From Delftia sp. PS-11 (GTDB lineage Bacteria; Pseudomonadota; Gammaproteobacteria; Burkholderiales; Burkholderiaceae_C): 43,077 nucleotides of DNA. The stretch lies in NCBI RefSeq assembly GCF_029870285.1, contig NZ_JACSYA010000039.1, positions 1-43,077 of the forward strand. The letters are read 5' to 3'. This document shows positions 42,317 to 43,077 of the stretch, one piece after another (within the stretch, counting starts at the first letter, position 1; every line of letters begins with the position of its first letter). The position numbers and the translations under genes are program-made. The notes under the pieces were generated by a model. The model had not been told where the DNA came from. It saw only the letters and a list, made by a program, of their open reading frames with translations, and searched no databases.

Positions 42317-42706
42317 GGCGAAAAAACCTACCACTACAACGGCGCAGAACGGCTGATTGGCTACGCCAGCCAGCCCGAAGGCCACAGCACCCCGAACATC
42401 GAAGCCCACTACCGCTACGACCCACTGGGCCGGCGCATTGCCAAACAGGTCAAAGAAGGCCAGGCAGATCCATGAAGCGAAGCTGACGCACCCGGACACT
42501 GGCATGCACTACCTGCATACGGACCACCTGGGAACACCGATGCTGGGCACCAGTCAACAGGGTGCAATCACATGGAAAGCGGTGGCGCAGGCGTTTAGAG
42601 CCACGCAGACGCTGGCGCAAAGCCAGGTGGAGATGAATCTGAGGTTTCCGGGGCAGTACTGGGATGCGGAGTCAGGGAGTCACTATAACTTCCATAGGGA
42701 TTACAG
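42317..42706. repeat. RHS tip-junction repeat, copy 2
   Basis: This is the partner of 40322-40711 at a constant 1,995-bp offset. Blocks A and B are nearly identical to copy 1 and flank a 44-bp segment that is not conserved. Confidence 0.9.
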
Positions 42707-43077
42707 TTCACTACTTGGTAGATATGTGCAGCTTGATCCAATAGGTCTTTGGAGTGGATTAAATTTATTCAGATATTCAGAAGACAATCCTTTAAATAAA
42801 ATTGATTATCTTGGATTATTGACAGATTGCAATAAATGCACAACAGATCCTGATTTGGATATTTCTTGTTTTGCTCAATGTGGTGATCAATCATCATGTC
42901 AAGAATGTTGCCATGCACAAGCAAGAAAATTGGCTATGGAAGGAACTAATCCTGCAAAAATAGGCTTAAGGTTTATATTAGAGTGCACTAAAACATGTGT
43001 TCTTTGCGATGCACCAAAACAACAAGATGATTCTGCCCCAGAACCACCTGAAAAACCTTTGTGGTACGAATTATTTC
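42317..43077 (+). pseudogene. Orphan RHS tip 2 (Cys-rich), runs off the window
   Basis: This second copy of the RHS core end has no full core upstream. Block A (42317-42462) ends in the core frame at a TGA (KQVKEGQADP, stop at 42474-42476). The RHS tip frame is +1: RQIHEAKLTHPDTG, then MHYLHTDHLGTP from ATG 42504. RDYSSLLGRYVQLDPIGL and NPLNKIDYLGL follow, then a new tip with ten cysteines (DC, KC, SC, QC, SC, ECC, EC, TC, LC) and a Pro/Glu-rich stretch. The frame is still open at the last base. It is AT-rich after about 42,710. Orphan tips like this are donors for switching the tip of the full RHS gene. Confidence 0.75.

Overview
The window is GC-rich DNA, except for AT-rich patches at the first ~120 bases and from about 40,780 to the end. 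Gene content and codon use point to a betaproteobacterium of the order Burkholderiales, most likely Comamonadaceae (Comamonas/Delftia-like). The reasons are three LysR regulators, an orphan Bug-type periplasmic receptor, an IclR/pobA pair for 4-hydroxybenzoate, a PIG3-type quinone reductase, a Burkholderia-type TOMM peptide cluster and a secreted RHS protein. The species cannot be named from sequence alone.

Layout. 1-450 is non-coding. 451-4134 holds a divergent LysR regulator, an iron-containing alcohol dehydrogenase of the phosphonate-associated type and a phosphoglycerate/glycerol-phosphate-type MFS permease, plausibly an organophosphonate or organophosphate uptake and oxidation unit. 4346-10339 is one 1,997-residue gene: transglutaminase-like region, DUF4011, SF1 helicase and a C-terminal Vsr/PD-(D/E)xK-like nuclease, the architecture reported for single-gene anti-phage proteins (Hhe). 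10387-16303 carries housekeeping and signalling genes on the minus strand: PPK2, CorA, a NIPSNAP protein, a Cache-type chemoreceptor and a CHASE3-GAF-GGDEF diguanylate cyclase. 16511-19767 has a LysR regulator divergent from a quinone reductase and quinol monooxygenase-like pair, then a LysE/RhtB exporter. 19911-22028 is a lipid-anchored metallophosphoesterase.

The centrepiece is a minus-strand cluster from 32183 down to 22163 for a thiazole/oxazole-modified peptide (TOMM, a RiPP). In transcription order it encodes a 1,342-residue Ser/Thr kinase/cyclase-like/AAA/TPR fusion; a 261-residue precursor with an internally duplicated nitrile-hydratase-like leader, whose only cysteine is its last residue; an LCMT-type carboxyl methyltransferase; a fused E1-like/YcaO cyclodehydratase; an FHA-domain protein; a small lipoprotein; and a small unknown protein. 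The window holds no dehydrogenase, protease or exporter for the pathway. The kinase/FHA pair suggests phospho-dependent control, and the carboxyl methyltransferase next to a C-terminal Cys suggests an unusual C-terminal modification.

32633-36898 holds a Bug receptor with a divergent LysR regulator, and an IclR regulator divergent from pobA with a strong palindrome between them. From 37055 to the end is an RHS locus. It has a Sec-exported RHS core, a Cys-rich C-terminal tip, a membrane-anchored candidate immunity gene, a decayed immunity gene, mobile-element debris and an orphan second Cys-rich tip running off the window. Both tips lie +1 out of frame with the core at exactly the same place.
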